Below are positions 35,385 through 47,181 of a stretch of 64,000 bases of DNA, piece by piece. A program made the translations under genes and the position numbers. Within the stretch, counting starts at the first letter, position 1; each line of letters begins with the position of its first letter. Below the pieces are notes generated by a model. That model saw only the letters and a program-made list of their open reading frames with translations. It was not told the origin of the DNA and did no database searches. This DNA is from Pampus argenteus (lineage: Eukaryota; Chordata; Actinopteri; Scombriformes; Stromateidae): positions 4,961,001-5,025,000 of the forward strand of contig CM072864.1 in NCBI GenBank assembly GCA_036937835.1, in the 5' to 3' direction.

Positions 35385-36637
35385 TGATGTGATACGCTGC
35401 AGGTACATACAGCTGGTAGAGGGAGGAGGGGCTGGTTTAAGTTTTCAAGAACTTGCCAATTGTCAACATACGTTACATACTAAGCTAAACTGTTTCAGCT
35501 TGTTCCTAAAAATTCACCGAGTGCACTGCGGTTGTGTAAAAATATATATATCTGGAGGACTAGTGGACAAAGCAGATGAAAATATCACTTTTCCTTTTGC
35601 CACATATTTCTAGATGGAATGTGAACGCTCTGCCTACCAGCGGACTAAAGTCTTTCCACAGCTGTGCTGGTAGGCAGAGCAGATTCAGGACAGGATATTG
35701 GTTGGATTTTAGGAGAAATAGTTTGCACCGTACAGCTGATTCCTCCTGCGCCATAAAAGGCCAGAGATGATGAATGGTTCCAAATACCTTCTTTTACACA
35801 AACTGAAGAGCATAAACATTACCTGCTGCTACCTCTCGGAGACCACTGCTGCTGCTGCTGCTGAGATACAAGCTCCGTTTTGGTCTCCACCAATCCCTGT
35901 CTGACCCTGTGAGAGTGAACCAAAAAATTATATTTGCAGGTCATAAAACCAAAACAGTGAGCTGAAAGGTGCTAAAACGCCGCGTGGAGCTGAAGGGAAC
36001 TACAGAGTAGATGATGTTGCGACACTTTCACAGACAAATTTGAATTAATATTAACTTAAAAATTGGGTGTGCAACTTTAACATAGTGCTCCCGATAAAAC
36101 AAATATTCATCTTGTATTTGTAAAGAAAGAAGAAAGCGAGATAGAAAGCTCAGCAGTAAGACCTTGACTGAATCCAAACATACACCTGTGGGTATAATCT
36201 GGTTCTAACCAGACACAAGCTCTTCTTCTCTGGCAGGAAGTTGTTTCTGGCCTTTTGACTCCACAACATAGTAACAGCTGTTCATGGTGGCGTTGATAAG
36301 GCATGAGGGGAAAGCTTTCTCCTGTGTGGCAGCTTGCGTCACAGATAGATAGTGTTATTCACTCCCATCTCTTCCCACACGGACGTATTCTAATGAAGCC
36401 CCCACTCACATTGATTCTCATGGCCATGAGTGAGCTGTTGTTGTCAAAAGGCCCAAAAGTTGGAATATTAGACTGGTAACATTTTGTATGGATTCCATTT
36501 TTTTTTTGACAAGCTTACGTGACGATCAAAGCCTATAGCTGTGGTGTTATGAAAGTCTGACTGGCTCTCTGCTGGCATGGCGATGATTTACAAAAGATTT
36601 TTTTAGAAAAAAATCCCTGCTGTTTTTGTGTTTTCAG
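35385..36637. other. spacer, nothing recognised
   Basis: Mixed-composition sequence with a short CTG run (TGCTGCTGCTGCTGCTG) at about 35847-35863. No coding signal was identified. Confidence 0.35.
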
Positions 36638-36753
36638 ACGGAATCAGTCCACCTGCCTCTGACTATCTGCACTCAGCTGCAGTGGTTCACCGGGGGGCTG
36701 CATCCTATCTCTCTCTCTCAAGGCTGCTGGAGGATCTGCAGCTGTACCGGTAG
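36638..36753 (+). other. orphan terminal-exon-like segment
   Basis: A good acceptor (GTTTTCAG) precedes an open phase-2 segment that starts DGISPPASDYLHSAAVVHRG, continues with a leucine-rich helix-like end (SLSRLLEDLQLYR) and stops at TAG 36751-36753. The composition looks protein-like, and a sharp acceptor is present, but no upstream exon was found on this strand and I do not recognise the sequence. It may be a decayed gene or chance. Confidence 0.25.
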
Positions 36754-36825
36754 CAGCTGCAGACCCTGTGACAAGCTGCCGAACTCACAGCCAGCCAGTT
36801 TGAAGCCCTCAGTTAGTAGCTTATG

Positions 36826-37060
36826 ATCACAGACTGTAGGCTATAAATATAATGGACATAACTTCTATGACGTCACCCGTTGGTTAGCAATTGAAGTCTA
36901 GCGTTTGCATTTTGGCCATCGCCATCTTGGATTTTTTGGAGCCAGCTGTGACCATATTTGGACGTGTACCATCTATGGTAACTGTGGTAATGCTAATGCT
37001 AATTTTGGCTAGCGAAAAAAACTGGCTTTAAAATGTACTTTGCAGATAAACTGAACAGCC
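36826..37060. mobile_element. dispersed repeat fragment
   Basis: GACGTCACCCGTTGGTTAGC, GCATTTTGGCCATCGCCATC and TTGGATTTTTTGGAGCCAGC are phrases I recognise from an abundant non-coding fish repeat. The boundaries are approximate. Confidence 0.5.
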
Positions 37061-38887
37061 GACTTGGTATTTTAGTGCAACCAAACACTGACCAAAATGT
37101 TACAATTAACTTTCATAAACTGAAATATAATAATAAATAATAAATAATAAAGCAGTGACAGCCATGTCTATACTCCTGTTCTGATCTGGTTTTATTTTTA
37201 TTTCACGTGTATTTGCTTATTTGCCTAAAAACATGACTTGAATGACATGGATGTATCCTAAAGTATATTTTACTATTTGTTTGTATGAATCTGAAACTGA
37301 AATGAATTCAAATTGAATTGAATTTGAATATAAACGTACATATGATAGATTTCTGTATTAGATATGATCTTTGTGTGATGAACACAACATATCTTCACTT
37401 GTGCTGTAAGCTTTGGTCATGTTCTCTTTCTGCCTGGGAACATTTATTATTATTATATTGTTAATTCCTGTGTCCATTACACTACACTTCTCACATATTC
37501 ATGCACTCAACTGATTTGCATACTTCATATGGCCTGTAGTTTCCTTATATCTTGTTTAAAACCATGCGCGGGCCTCTCCACTTTGTCCTCCTGCATGACT
37601 GCAGTTTTTGACTGCAGTAAATCCTGCAGAGACGACAAATACAAGTACATTCATTACACATGCACAGTGTTCACTTTAGTGACAACACACTAACGCTTCC
37701 ATACAGACTGACTAGGGGGTAATAAGTGCCTTTAGAGGTGTTTAGGAGCACAGCTTTGTCTTGGTCAGCAGTGATCTACAGCGCCTCCTGCAGGTTGATG
37801 ACTGGACCACAAAAAAGCTTTTTAGGAATAGTGGTTGGAAGTGCGATGCTGATGATTTTAGATGACTCGTCGACAAACCGCTGGAGTCTTTTGCGTGTGT
37901 GTGTGTGTGAACTGTTGTACCAGACTGTTGTGGATGTTGGGTGGATACTTTCACTTACCGCTGTATAGAAGAGGATGGGGGTTTGTCTCACTGTGAGCTG
38001 ACGTAGAGAGAAAGTTTCCTTATCAACATGTTCATTGTTCCCTGATCTCCTTCTATCATGTTGCACAGTGTAAGAGTGAACAAGACAATGTAACAAGTGT
38101 ACAGTAGATAAGTGTTTGTGTTTACTAACCTTTACACTACACCCAGAGATGATTACCAGGAGACAGTGTATCTCAATGTATCTCTTAAGCCACTATTGAC
38201 CTTTCTTTTATCTCTTGCTGCCATAACTTCTGCCAGACATCTCTGTAAAATAAACACATGTATAGCTTTTAATCTGTACCGAGATTAACGAACAATGCTC
38301 ACAAAACATCTTTCACATTGTTGAACATCATACGTGAATTTAATTCATGTTCATTCAATGGAAACATCTTTTGTCATTAATTTAACCTGAATATTGAAAT
38401 GTTTAACCCTTTCGTGTTCATATTCATAGGCTCATTTTTAAGGCAGAATGGAAAGATGATTTCTTTTTTTTTTTTATGTATGAACCAGTTTTACAGTCAG
38501 GGATGCCACGCTTTATTAAACATCATTTTCAATGATTTTTTAAAGACTTTGAAGGCCCAATTACCTAAAAATTCAAGGACCCAATATGGCATAGTTTAAG
38601 ACACAGATCAAAGTTAATTACTGTTAATTACTCTTACATTTAATGACCCCATGTCTATTTATAAAAAACCTAAAGGCTTTTTTTTCTTCTCAAATTCACA
38701 AACATTCAAAGATTTCAGATATCAGTGATGGTAACAGTGCACGTTTTTTTTTTTTACATTATGTGACTGATTCATCTCTTATTTGGCCCAAATACTGTTG
38801 AACAAGAGACATGATGAAACACACAGACATATGGGACAAGGACTTTCTGATTAGATGTGTGTGAGCTGTGACCCGTTTCTCTACAGA
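37061..38887. other. spacer, nothing firmly recognised
   Basis: AT-rich. An open frame of about 100 codons on the minus strand at 37776-38096 might be a retroelement scrap, but I could not match it. No splice-flanked exon was found. Confidence 0.35.
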
Positions 38888-38957
38888 ATCCAGACTGTGT
38901 CGCTCTAAGTGACACACTGATCCAGTCTGTCCGTTATCACCTCCGACAGAACAAGGG
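38888..38957 (+). other. orphan internal-exon-like segment
   Basis: Between CTCTACAG and AAGG|GTGAGT lies an open segment reading NPDCVALSDTLIQSVRYHLR. Both splice signals are good and the sequence looks protein-like. No neighbouring exons were found and the family is not recognised. It could be a remnant of a gene lost between igf3 and tpx2. Confidence 0.25.
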
Positions 38958-40054
38958 TGAGTGACAGGGAGCGTCGTATCTGTCTGAACATAGGATTAGA
39001 TTTGGTTCATAATAATTGAACAAAATCTACCACAAATAAATGGAAAAAAAACAAAAAAACAAGAGTAAAATGCTATGTATGCCTTTTACAGTATTGGACA
39101 TTAGGATGTGAGGATTTAAGGAGATCTACTGGAAGAAACCTTTAGCGTATACGGTAGTCACCTGAAACTAAGAATCACTGTTTCTCTTACCTTAGATCGA
39201 GGCCTTTATATTTACATATGGAGCAGCCATGTTTCTACAGTAGCCCAGAACAGGCTCTAAATAGGACCTTTATTATTTATTATTGTGTCGGCCACTGTAG
39301 TTCTTATACACACTACTGTGATGAGGCATTTTATTAACACCAAATATAGGGTTAATAGGGAATAATGGGCATCTTTGTTTAGTTTGATCTCTGTGGTTTA
39401 TCTAAAATTAATATGTAATAAATATAAAGTAGCATTGCAGCTAACATATATTTTCATTATCTATCATTTACTTGAAAAATGTGGATCAGTGTTTCCCCAA
39501 AATCCTTTAGATTACCGTCAGGACGAAAGAGACCAGAATATATATGGTATATATAAAAAAAAAAGACTAAATCAAAATGAATTATTAGTTGTGCCTAATT
39601 GATCAATCAATTAATCATTGCAGCTATAAAAGAAAGTATAGAGTGAGGGGGACAAAAACCAAAACAACCCTTGGTATGTGTTACAAAGTGTGAGTGGAGT
39701 GCGCCAGTATCAAAAAAGACTACACTAGTGCATTATGGGAAGTGTAGGACCCTGCGTCACATGTCAATGTACAACACTAACATGTAAATGACCCGATGCG
39801 AAGGTCTTATCTTAAAACAGACACCGTCTAGATTTTATTTCACTTTTGTGCTCGTGTTGCATATTACTTCATCAGCGTAGTCAAATTACCACAGATCAAA
39901 AACATTTTAATGAATCAAACATTATACAACAGATGAAAATAATGTTAGAATAAGGTTTGTGTTTGAGAGTCAGGATTTGGTACAGCACCATACAAGCTCG
40001 AGCATTTCAAGTTTAAAAAAAAAGGGACAGATTCACAATGTTTAAAGTGCTTTA

Positions 40055-40315
40055 AAAAAACAGCAGGTTTTCCATTTGCTCCCGTTCATACTGACCACTA
40101 AAGGTTCCCTTTAGAACGCACGTGCGATGTAACTGATAGAGGCCGAAACCCAGTCCTGTGCAAACATGTATGTAAAACACTGCTGAAGCCTCATAAGTTC
40201 AGATCAACTTTTAAAAAAGCATGACATCAAGGAAAACCTTCAAGTGTTCATATCGGCACCCAACTGTCGTTTTGAGACACTTGAAATATTGTGAACCTGT
40301 CCTTTAAAAAGTTGA
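40055..40315. mobile_element. MITE copy upstream of the tpx2 3' end
   Basis: It contains GTTCATACTGACCACTAAAG, AGTTCAGATCAACTTTTAAA and the end ATTGTGAACCTGTCCTTTAA, all shared with the copies at 5909, 33290 and 62775. Confidence 0.65.
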
Positions 40316-40491
40316 AATTGGCATGTTAAAAGTATGAAATTGTTGCTGCTAAAAGTTCGTTTGGTCAGAGTTTCAAATACTCATTGCCTAGCCTCTATAA
40401 TAGTTTACTTCCATGTATATAAAAACAAACAAATGCAACAGACATAGTACGGACAAATATAACAGGTACAATATAATACAACAGGACAGGC

Positions 40492-43400
40492 TCACAAGCG
40501 GAATCGGTCGCTAAAGTTGGGAGACTTTGGAACAGTGAGAGGGGCCTCACTCTTCTTCAGAGAAACAGGTCTGTAGTGTCTGATGGGCTGAGCCTTGTGA
40601 ACCTGCAGAGGAAAAAAAAAAACCCACATCACACTGCAGCTGTAGACAAAGTCTCAAACACACGATGATACCATCAAGTTTAAATATTCGTCTTTACGCC
40701 GCGTCAGACATCAAGTAACTACAGTACATGATCCAGCACTACCGGACCTTAGACACCCCTCATGAACGCACTGATGCTGGCAGCTCTGGTCTTTTTATGA
40801 CTCCTGTTACTGTTCCTATTAATTCTTTGTTAACCGTGTAGCCGTGTTGTCTCATCATCGTTTCTTGTTCTCAATCTCAACGAGACTTCCTGATTAAATA
40901 GATTACATCTTAAAGTATTAGCGGACGGGAGGTTTTTGCCGTTACCTGTTCATGTCGCAGCCTGGCAATCTCCTCCTTTTCCCGCTGCTCCTCCTCTCGT
41001 CTCTGCTCCTCCTCCATGAGTGCCCTGTGAGCCTCCTTCTCACAGGCCAGTTTCTTGCCCTCCTCCCACTCGCGGGCCCGTCGCTCTGTCGCTAGCTCAA
41101 AACACTCTACAACTGTGGAAGAATCAAAGCCTTTTAGACAAGTAGTGAAGTTATACACATACAATACTGGAGAAAGGTTTAGAGGTCGGCCGATTCATCG
41201 GCAGACTTAATGTCATTATTTAGATGATTAGGTAATTTAGTTTATACATTTTTATGTACTATCAGTGCAGGGTCAACCACTAGTTTGAATGTGGACAGTA
41301 TTCAACCCAGGACACTTCATGCATGTCATTATGTTGCTATATTAGCTGAAAATAGTCCAAATGCACAGTTTCCTCTTGTGTGATTTGCTAGAAACTACAG
41401 TGACCAGCTGTTATTTGATAAAATGATCTAATAATGCAAGACTTGTGTCGTCGTCTTACCGACTGCAGCTCGGTCCTCCTTTTTGGGCTGGAAAGGCTCT
41501 TTGTAAGCGACTATGTTTGGTCTGGCTTTGAATGTCGCTGCCTCCCCCTGTAACTTCTGCTCCTCTTTCACCTTCACGGCACAGAGATCATGTCTGAATT
41601 TCTCAGGTAAAGACAGTTATTGATAATTGATCTTCGTGTGTTTAGTGGCAGAACGGGACATACCATCTGTTCCTGGCGGATGCTCTTCGTGGCCCCGCGG
41701 TGATCCGTCAGCAGTTTGAAGGGTTTAGGCTTTGTGGGCTCCAGCTTCTTCTTCTCGGGCAGGATGACAGCGTCAAAGTCTGGCAGCTGTTGAGCCTTGA
41801 ACTCTGGCACCTGGACGGGTTTAAAGGAAACCGAGGTTCACTATATGTATCTTTATTCTGGGAAGTGAAAGGACACAGGCGGGGGAAGGGTGACTCTACC
41901 TCTTCATTTCGCTTCTCCTCCAGCTTCTTCTCCTTCAGCACCCTCTTCTCTCGCTCCCTCTCCTCAAAGGAGAAAGGACAGACCTCCACGGCGTGTTTCT
42001 CTGGTAGCCGCGGCTGAAAGGGGAGGCCAAAGTGAGGAACTGGGGGGGCCTTGACTGGTGAGGGTTGTTTCACCTGACAAAAACATACAAAAATAATCTG
42101 AATAAACCCACACCAGGGTTACAGAAAAAGCAGCTTTGAATTCAAGACCAACCAAATGCGCCCTTACTTCCTCCACCTTCTCCACACGGACCCGGTTCTT
42201 GAGGGCAAAAGCTGGAGACTCTGGCACAGTTGGTAGCAGAAGTTTCTTCTCTGGCACTCCCTGTTGACAGGAGGAAATCTGAATGCTACATTCACACATG
42301 GAAATGACCTTCAAAGCTTCACATTCTCTCATAATAAAAATAAAGATGTTTGACATTTTAGGGTTTAAACTCACCACTACACCCTTCATGATCTTCTTGG
42401 GCAGCGGATGGGCCTTGAATTTATTCCTGTGATTTAAACACAATCTTAGTAAACAATAGTTGTTCTGACAGGAAGGCACTATAGACTCAAACACTGGTTC
42501 TCAACCTCGGGGTCCCAACTCCCACTGTTTCAGATGTTCTGTGCTGTCATTTTTATGTTTTGAATATAATATGAAGTATGCATCTTTGTTAGGGGTCATC
42601 AGTTTACTAAATAATAGAATAGGGGTCCCTTAAGAAATAAAAGGTTGGGAACAACTGGGTTACAGTACAAACTACTCAATGCATTCCCACCCACTCATTC
42701 CAAAGCAAGTGTAAAGAAAATCTTTTCCAGCCATATTTCCATGTTTTGGTGACATGGAAGGCGGAGCGGATGATCTCCACAAAAAAAACAAGCAGATGGC
42801 GTGATAAAGTAACGACCCGTACTTTTGAAGTTTGTCCACCTCTTCAGCCTCCTGGTCGTCGCTGCTCTTGGCAGCGGAGGGCCGGCTCCTCAGCCGTGTC
42901 ATCAGGTGTGGGGAGTGAGGCTGGGTGAGCTTCAGATGGTCACCCCTCACTGGGCACGGCCCTGAAAAGCATTTGAAATAAAACCATGATTAAATGCGAT
43001 ACTAAAAAAAAAAAACAAACAAACAGATTTTTTATTCAAAGTTGAAAAGTTTTTTTTTCTTAATTAATGACATCTCCTGCACACCTTTCTCCAGATTCCG
43101 GCGACTGGGCAGGTGGTAGCGGTCTGGGGTTCGTTTCTGAAACTGCTCTATGGCCTGAGCCATGGGCACATAGGGTGTTGCTCCCTCGAGCTCCCTCTTG
43201 TTGTTGCCTGTAGACAGGTTGAAGGGGTTGGGCACTGTGGCACCTTTAAGAGCCTTTGCCTTAAAACAAAGAAGAAAAAAAAAGCAATAGTAAACAAGGG
43301 CACCCAGACCTGCATATACAGTATTTAACTAAACTGAGCACACCCTGGTGTCTGCAACTGTGTTTTGTCTGAACTGGAAGTCATATTGTAATCATTTTGT

Positions 43401-45400
43401 CTCGAACACAAACATATATGACAGTAAAGTTCCTGTTGGTTACAGTATTCTCATACAGATGCTTCCAAATTAATGCAGTTAACTTTTTAAAGTTTAAAAG
43501 CTGCGTAATCTTTGACCATCATATGTTAACTGCCAGTTATGTTTCATTTTGCATTTCAGTGGACTATGGACACCAATAAATGGTTTGGCACACAGTACAT
43601 GGTGCCTCATCTAATCATTAGAGGTCATCTTTTACAGTCCAACTTTAAGCTGTGAGTGTATATGAAATACTGACTCGAGTCTGAGGACCAGCGTCTGCAT
43701 CCTTGTGGCCTGTGGTGGCAGAGACGGCCGTCCGAGCACGAGTGTCTGTGCTGAAGTGGAATTCTTCAGGCACAGTGGATGACAGGGCCATCTTCTTCGG
43801 CGGTGGATCTGAAAGATCAGTCATAATTAACCTGAATCACAATTTTCAGATCTTGTGAAATGGTAATTAATACTAACTAAAACACTTAAAGAGGTTATTG
43901 TCAGGTTCATTTACTAATGACTGCAGCCCTACATTAAAGGGCAGTAACGTCTACTTACTGCCAGCCAGAGCAGCTTTGTAGCTGGCTTCATTCCTCTTGC
44001 GATGCAGAGCCACCTCTTTCTGCAGGTTCCTGATGCGCTCCAGCTCATGATCTTCAGAACTATCAGACATCAAAACAATTATCAGTAAATATTACAGTAT
44101 CAAAGTAAGTTGAGCGGGGCTTGTTACTGTAAAGAGCAGGAGAACGTCTGACAGGACAGCAGTCTCACTTACTTTTTGTGCTTTTTGACTGGTGGTCGGG
44201 CTGGACTGGCTGCTCCTTTACGTTTTGAAACCCTGGGAAAAAGTGGATAAATCAACCGCAGAAAAAGTATACGGACGCTACACATGGAGAAAACATTTTG
44301 AATCACTACAGAGTACTTTGATCCAACTAATCACATCACAATGTGGCAGAATCATCCAGTAAGAATAAGACTGTATGGGCCGTACCTGCGTGGTTGGGCA
44401 GGGGGTTGACCAGAGCTCCTCGTCTTTGGTTTGGTGCCACCGGGAGCTGAAGCTTCAGGACCCCAGCATGTGACTATGTTCGCAGGTTGTGATGTGGATG
44501 TGCTGGGAACTGAGAAATTAAACTAATCCATATTAACCAGGACTAAAAACACTTAACTACAAGAAAAAAAAATACAGGATGCTAATAATTTAAGCAATTA
44601 CCTTACAAAAAAATAAAAAATAAAATAAAAAATCGATAGCCAGCCATATTAACAATCAATAGTCTATTAATTACATACCGTTTCTTTTTTTTTAAACTGA
44701 CCCAAGTTTGATGTAGAACCAGTGTAAATTATTGTTATTTAAAGAATTACTGTTGTTATAGAGTGCATCTAAAACTACCTATAATCCAAAAATCAACACA
44801 TAAATATACTAACCATCCTCTACAGTCTTGACTGGGTTGGCTTTGATGGCGCTGGGCTCTTCACTGCTCTCCAATGGTTTGTCAGGCCTCAAAGGTGTGA
44901 TGAGGTTACAGTCTTCTCCAGTGGCCTGTTGCTCTGCATGAAAGATGTAGGATTTATTCTACATGCTGGTTGCTTTGGGAGAAAACTCATGTTATGTGTG
45001 TGTGACCTGAAGAGGTTTGTTAGTCAGTTACTTCTAACTGTCTAAAGCAGTGTTTACTCATGTATACTATGTGAATGAAGTGGTTGTTGTTTTGCGTGTG
45101 GCTGTGGCGGCTGCATTATGATGTGGTCCAACATAATTCATCCGGATAGCATTGTACTGGTAATCTTAGCAGGGTTAGCCACACACACAATAGCAAGTAG
45201 GACTCTGCGGTCAAAACAAAGACACAGCAAGTGTTTAGTGCAACCTAACTTTAGCTTAACTCAACAAAACGTCGGGGAGACTTACCGAACCATGAATCGC
45301 TGTCGCTGTCGTTGTTCTCTAGCTGTTTAAAGTCGACTACGTGGGATGGCGCATCGAACTCGTAACGGTCAGACGGTCCACTGAGGCTGCTTTCCGCCAT
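40492..45400 (-). CDS. tpx2: TPX2 microtubule nucleation factor
   Basis: Fifteen coding exons on the minus strand: 45400-45286, 44933-44814, 44509-44386, 44232-44173, 44059-43959, 43808-43675, 43259-43085, 42961-42823, 42426-42375, 42260-42168, 42073-41900, 41810-41664, 41571-41460, 41112-40946 and 40602-40492. They sum to 1824 nt, or 607 residues (human 747). TPX2 binds and activates Aurora A, targets it to spindle microtubules and nucleates microtubules around chromatin. The N-terminus (RYEFDAPSHVVDF..SWF) is the Aurora-A-binding motif. Later blocks are EFHFSTDTRAR, TYVPMAQ-type FQKRTPDRYHLPS, KFKAHPLPKKIM, PESPAFALKNRVR, VPHFGLPFQPRLPEKHAVEV, FKAQQLPDFDAVILPEKKK, FKARPNIVAYKEPFQPKKE and a charged helix. 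The C-terminus APLTVPKSPNFSDRFRL is the Eg5-binding end. An in-frame ATG five codons upstream (45415) is in a weaker context; the chosen ATG follows GAC. Confidence 0.96.
42491..42660. mobile_element. hAT-type MITE in tpx2 intron 8
   Basis: The left end CACTGGTTCTCAACCTCGGG and the right end AAGGTTGGGAACAACTGG are imperfect inverted repeats, and GGGGTCCC-like sequence occurs near both ends. CAGTGGTTCTCAAC-type termini are characteristic of hAT non-autonomous elements. Confidence 0.7.
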
Positions 45401-45894
45401 GTCTTCAACTCCCATTAACTAACTATGAAAGACGGTAAACAAAACACCTTCCCATCAGTTAACGCCAACCGACCAAACAACATGTGTATGTAAATTATAA
45501 ATACATATAAATGTTTCTTTAATCGAACAACAACAATGGGCGAACAACTTGGGAGGAAACAGCTAACTCTAGCTACTAGGTGAAATACATTTTGCCAAAA
45601 ATAAAATAAACGCATATCATATACGAGCTGCACGATAAGTTGATGTTTCTGCAAATAAAAAAAATATATAAAAAATGGCCAATTTACCGCTAGCTAGCTT
45701 AACGTTAAACCAACAGCCCCTTTATACGCATGCAACTGTTTGACTTCAACTATCAGCTTCGAGATGTTACATAGAGTTGCTATCTAGTTTACTTTACTTA
45801 AAAATTCAAAAACCGCGAATAGAATACGGTTGTAATCTAATGTTAAATTAAAACAAGATAGTATTAAATAAATAAAATTAGTTGAAGTGCCTAC

Positions 45895-46030
45895 CGCGTC
45901 CGTTCAAAGCGGCGCAGATGAAATTGTAGACGTTACTGGTGTTTCTGGTGTTTGAATTTCCTAGCTTTAAAACCGTCCAATGGCTGACGTCCTGTTCGTC
46001 AGCTCGCCGCTCATTGGCTGATAGCAAGTT
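45895..46030 (-). promoter_or_regulatory. tpx2 promoter with CCAAT boxes and CDE/CHR-like element
   Basis: Read on the minus strand: a CCAAT box (46017-46013), a CRE-like GACGTCAG, a CCAAT box in the other orientation (45977-45981), TTCAAA at 45956-45951, then GCGCCGC directly followed by TTTGAA (about 45915-45903), and finally a donor GCG|GTAGGC that would end a non-coding exon near 45895. CCAAT boxes upstream of a CDE/CHR pair near the start site are the hallmark of G2/M genes controlled by NF-Y and DREAM/MuvB. This agrees with the known mitotic expression of TPX2. Confidence 0.65.
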
Positions 46031-47049
46031 AACTTCCTCTAGCACGAGCACAAATGTAAAAAACAAATATTTATGTTGAAAGTTGTACGCATGGAGTAAT
46101 AAACTTAAAGTAAATTAGTTTATTTTATAAAACTCTCGATATGGGCGTGACTTCAAAAGTACTATGTTCATATTTAAAAGTCAAGTTATTTGGACAATCG
46201 ATCATACAACAGACAACACAGTTCTTGTCTTAATGTGTCTGCATTCTATAACTAATCTATTTGTCAGATGTTGAGTCAAACAAACATTAAAAAGCCAATT
46301 AGTCATGGTTTCCGATTTAATTACATAATGTTTAAAAAAAATCAGATGCATGCAAACAGTAACAATAGATTAATCATTTAAATCAGGTTTCAATCTCCTG
46401 CTCATATAGGTTTGAACCTTTGCATTGGAAAGGGTTATCAAATGCAGAAGATGAACCAAGCATGGAAACCAAACAAAACAGTGAAATTAGGCTTGTTTTG
46501 TGAGGAAGTAAAGAAGTAAAGGGAAGTAAAATGAAGCCCATGTAAGAGTGCCTTTGCCTTACATTTTGCCCTGAGCTGAACCTGCCAGGCAGCTTCCTCC
46601 CAGTGTGTGCAGATCTGGACGCTGATGGCCCTTCTGTGTTCACACACCTTGTTTTCTCTAATAGTTTACACTGAGTTTATTTTTATCTTCATAGTTCAAT
46701 TTAATCTTTCTAACCATATGCACGTCACATTCACATATGTACACCAGGAAACAGATAAAATGACACGATACTTATCTTTTGTTTAAATCACCACGAATTG
46801 ATATATTAACAACGGACATTTTTTAAAATATTACTCTTCTTTATATGTTCACAGATAAGCTAATACAAGAGGAGGGATTTGTAATATAGAGATGGGACAA
46901 ACTTGTTTTAGCAGCAGGGTTCGTATGCAACCTGACAGAAAACATCCGTGGAAGGCTTAACCCAGGGTTTAACTATGGCTATGTCTCTATATTGGGCAAA
47001 ACTGGGTGATTTTTTTTTATGTGTGCTGGTAGGCTAATTATCGAGTCAC
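46031..47049. other. spacer between the tpx2 and rhoa promoters
   Basis: AT-rich, with no coding sequence or repeat family recognised. It separates the divergent tpx2 and rhoa transcription units. Confidence 0.4.
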
Positions 47050-47181
47050 TCATTATTTTGCGGTGTCCCATTGGTTGAAAGTACGCACAGTGGGCGGGCA
47101 CAATACTCGTGGCACTGTCGGGGGCGGGACTGTTAGGTCCGACAGGAAAACTAAAGAAAGGCGAGTATCTCAAATTAAACG
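47050..47181 (+). promoter_or_regulatory. rhoa promoter and non-coding first exon
   Basis: A reversed CCAAT box (ATTGG, 47070-47074) is followed by two GC boxes, TGGGCGGG at 47091 and GGGGCGGG at 47121, with no TATA box. A possible donor ACG|GTAAAA at 47181 could end a 5' UTR exon that splices to the acceptor CTTCAG directly before the rhoa ATG (48750). The intron of about 1.5 kb between has no coding content. Confidence 0.5.

Noticed and set aside
35047..35613. Long open frames encoding poly-Ser, poly-Pro, poly-Leu or poly-Glu
   Set aside because: They are produced by the TCC/TTC repeat on all frames and both strands; no splice sites, start context or non-repeat protein sequence supports a gene.
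37776..38096. Minus-strand 106-codon frame as a possible retroelement protein
   Set aside because: Some resemblance to repeat-derived peptides, but no conserved motif could be identified, so it is not called.
41700..42494. Frames on the plus strand and extended minus frames inside tpx2
   Set aside because: They are antisense shadows or intron read-through of tpx2 exons 9-12.
45286..45415. tpx2 start at the upstream ATG (45415)
   Set aside because: It is in frame and possible, but its context (TTA before ATG) is weak and it lies 7 bases after the splice acceptor; the next ATG at 45400 has G at -3 and +4. Recorded as an alternative.
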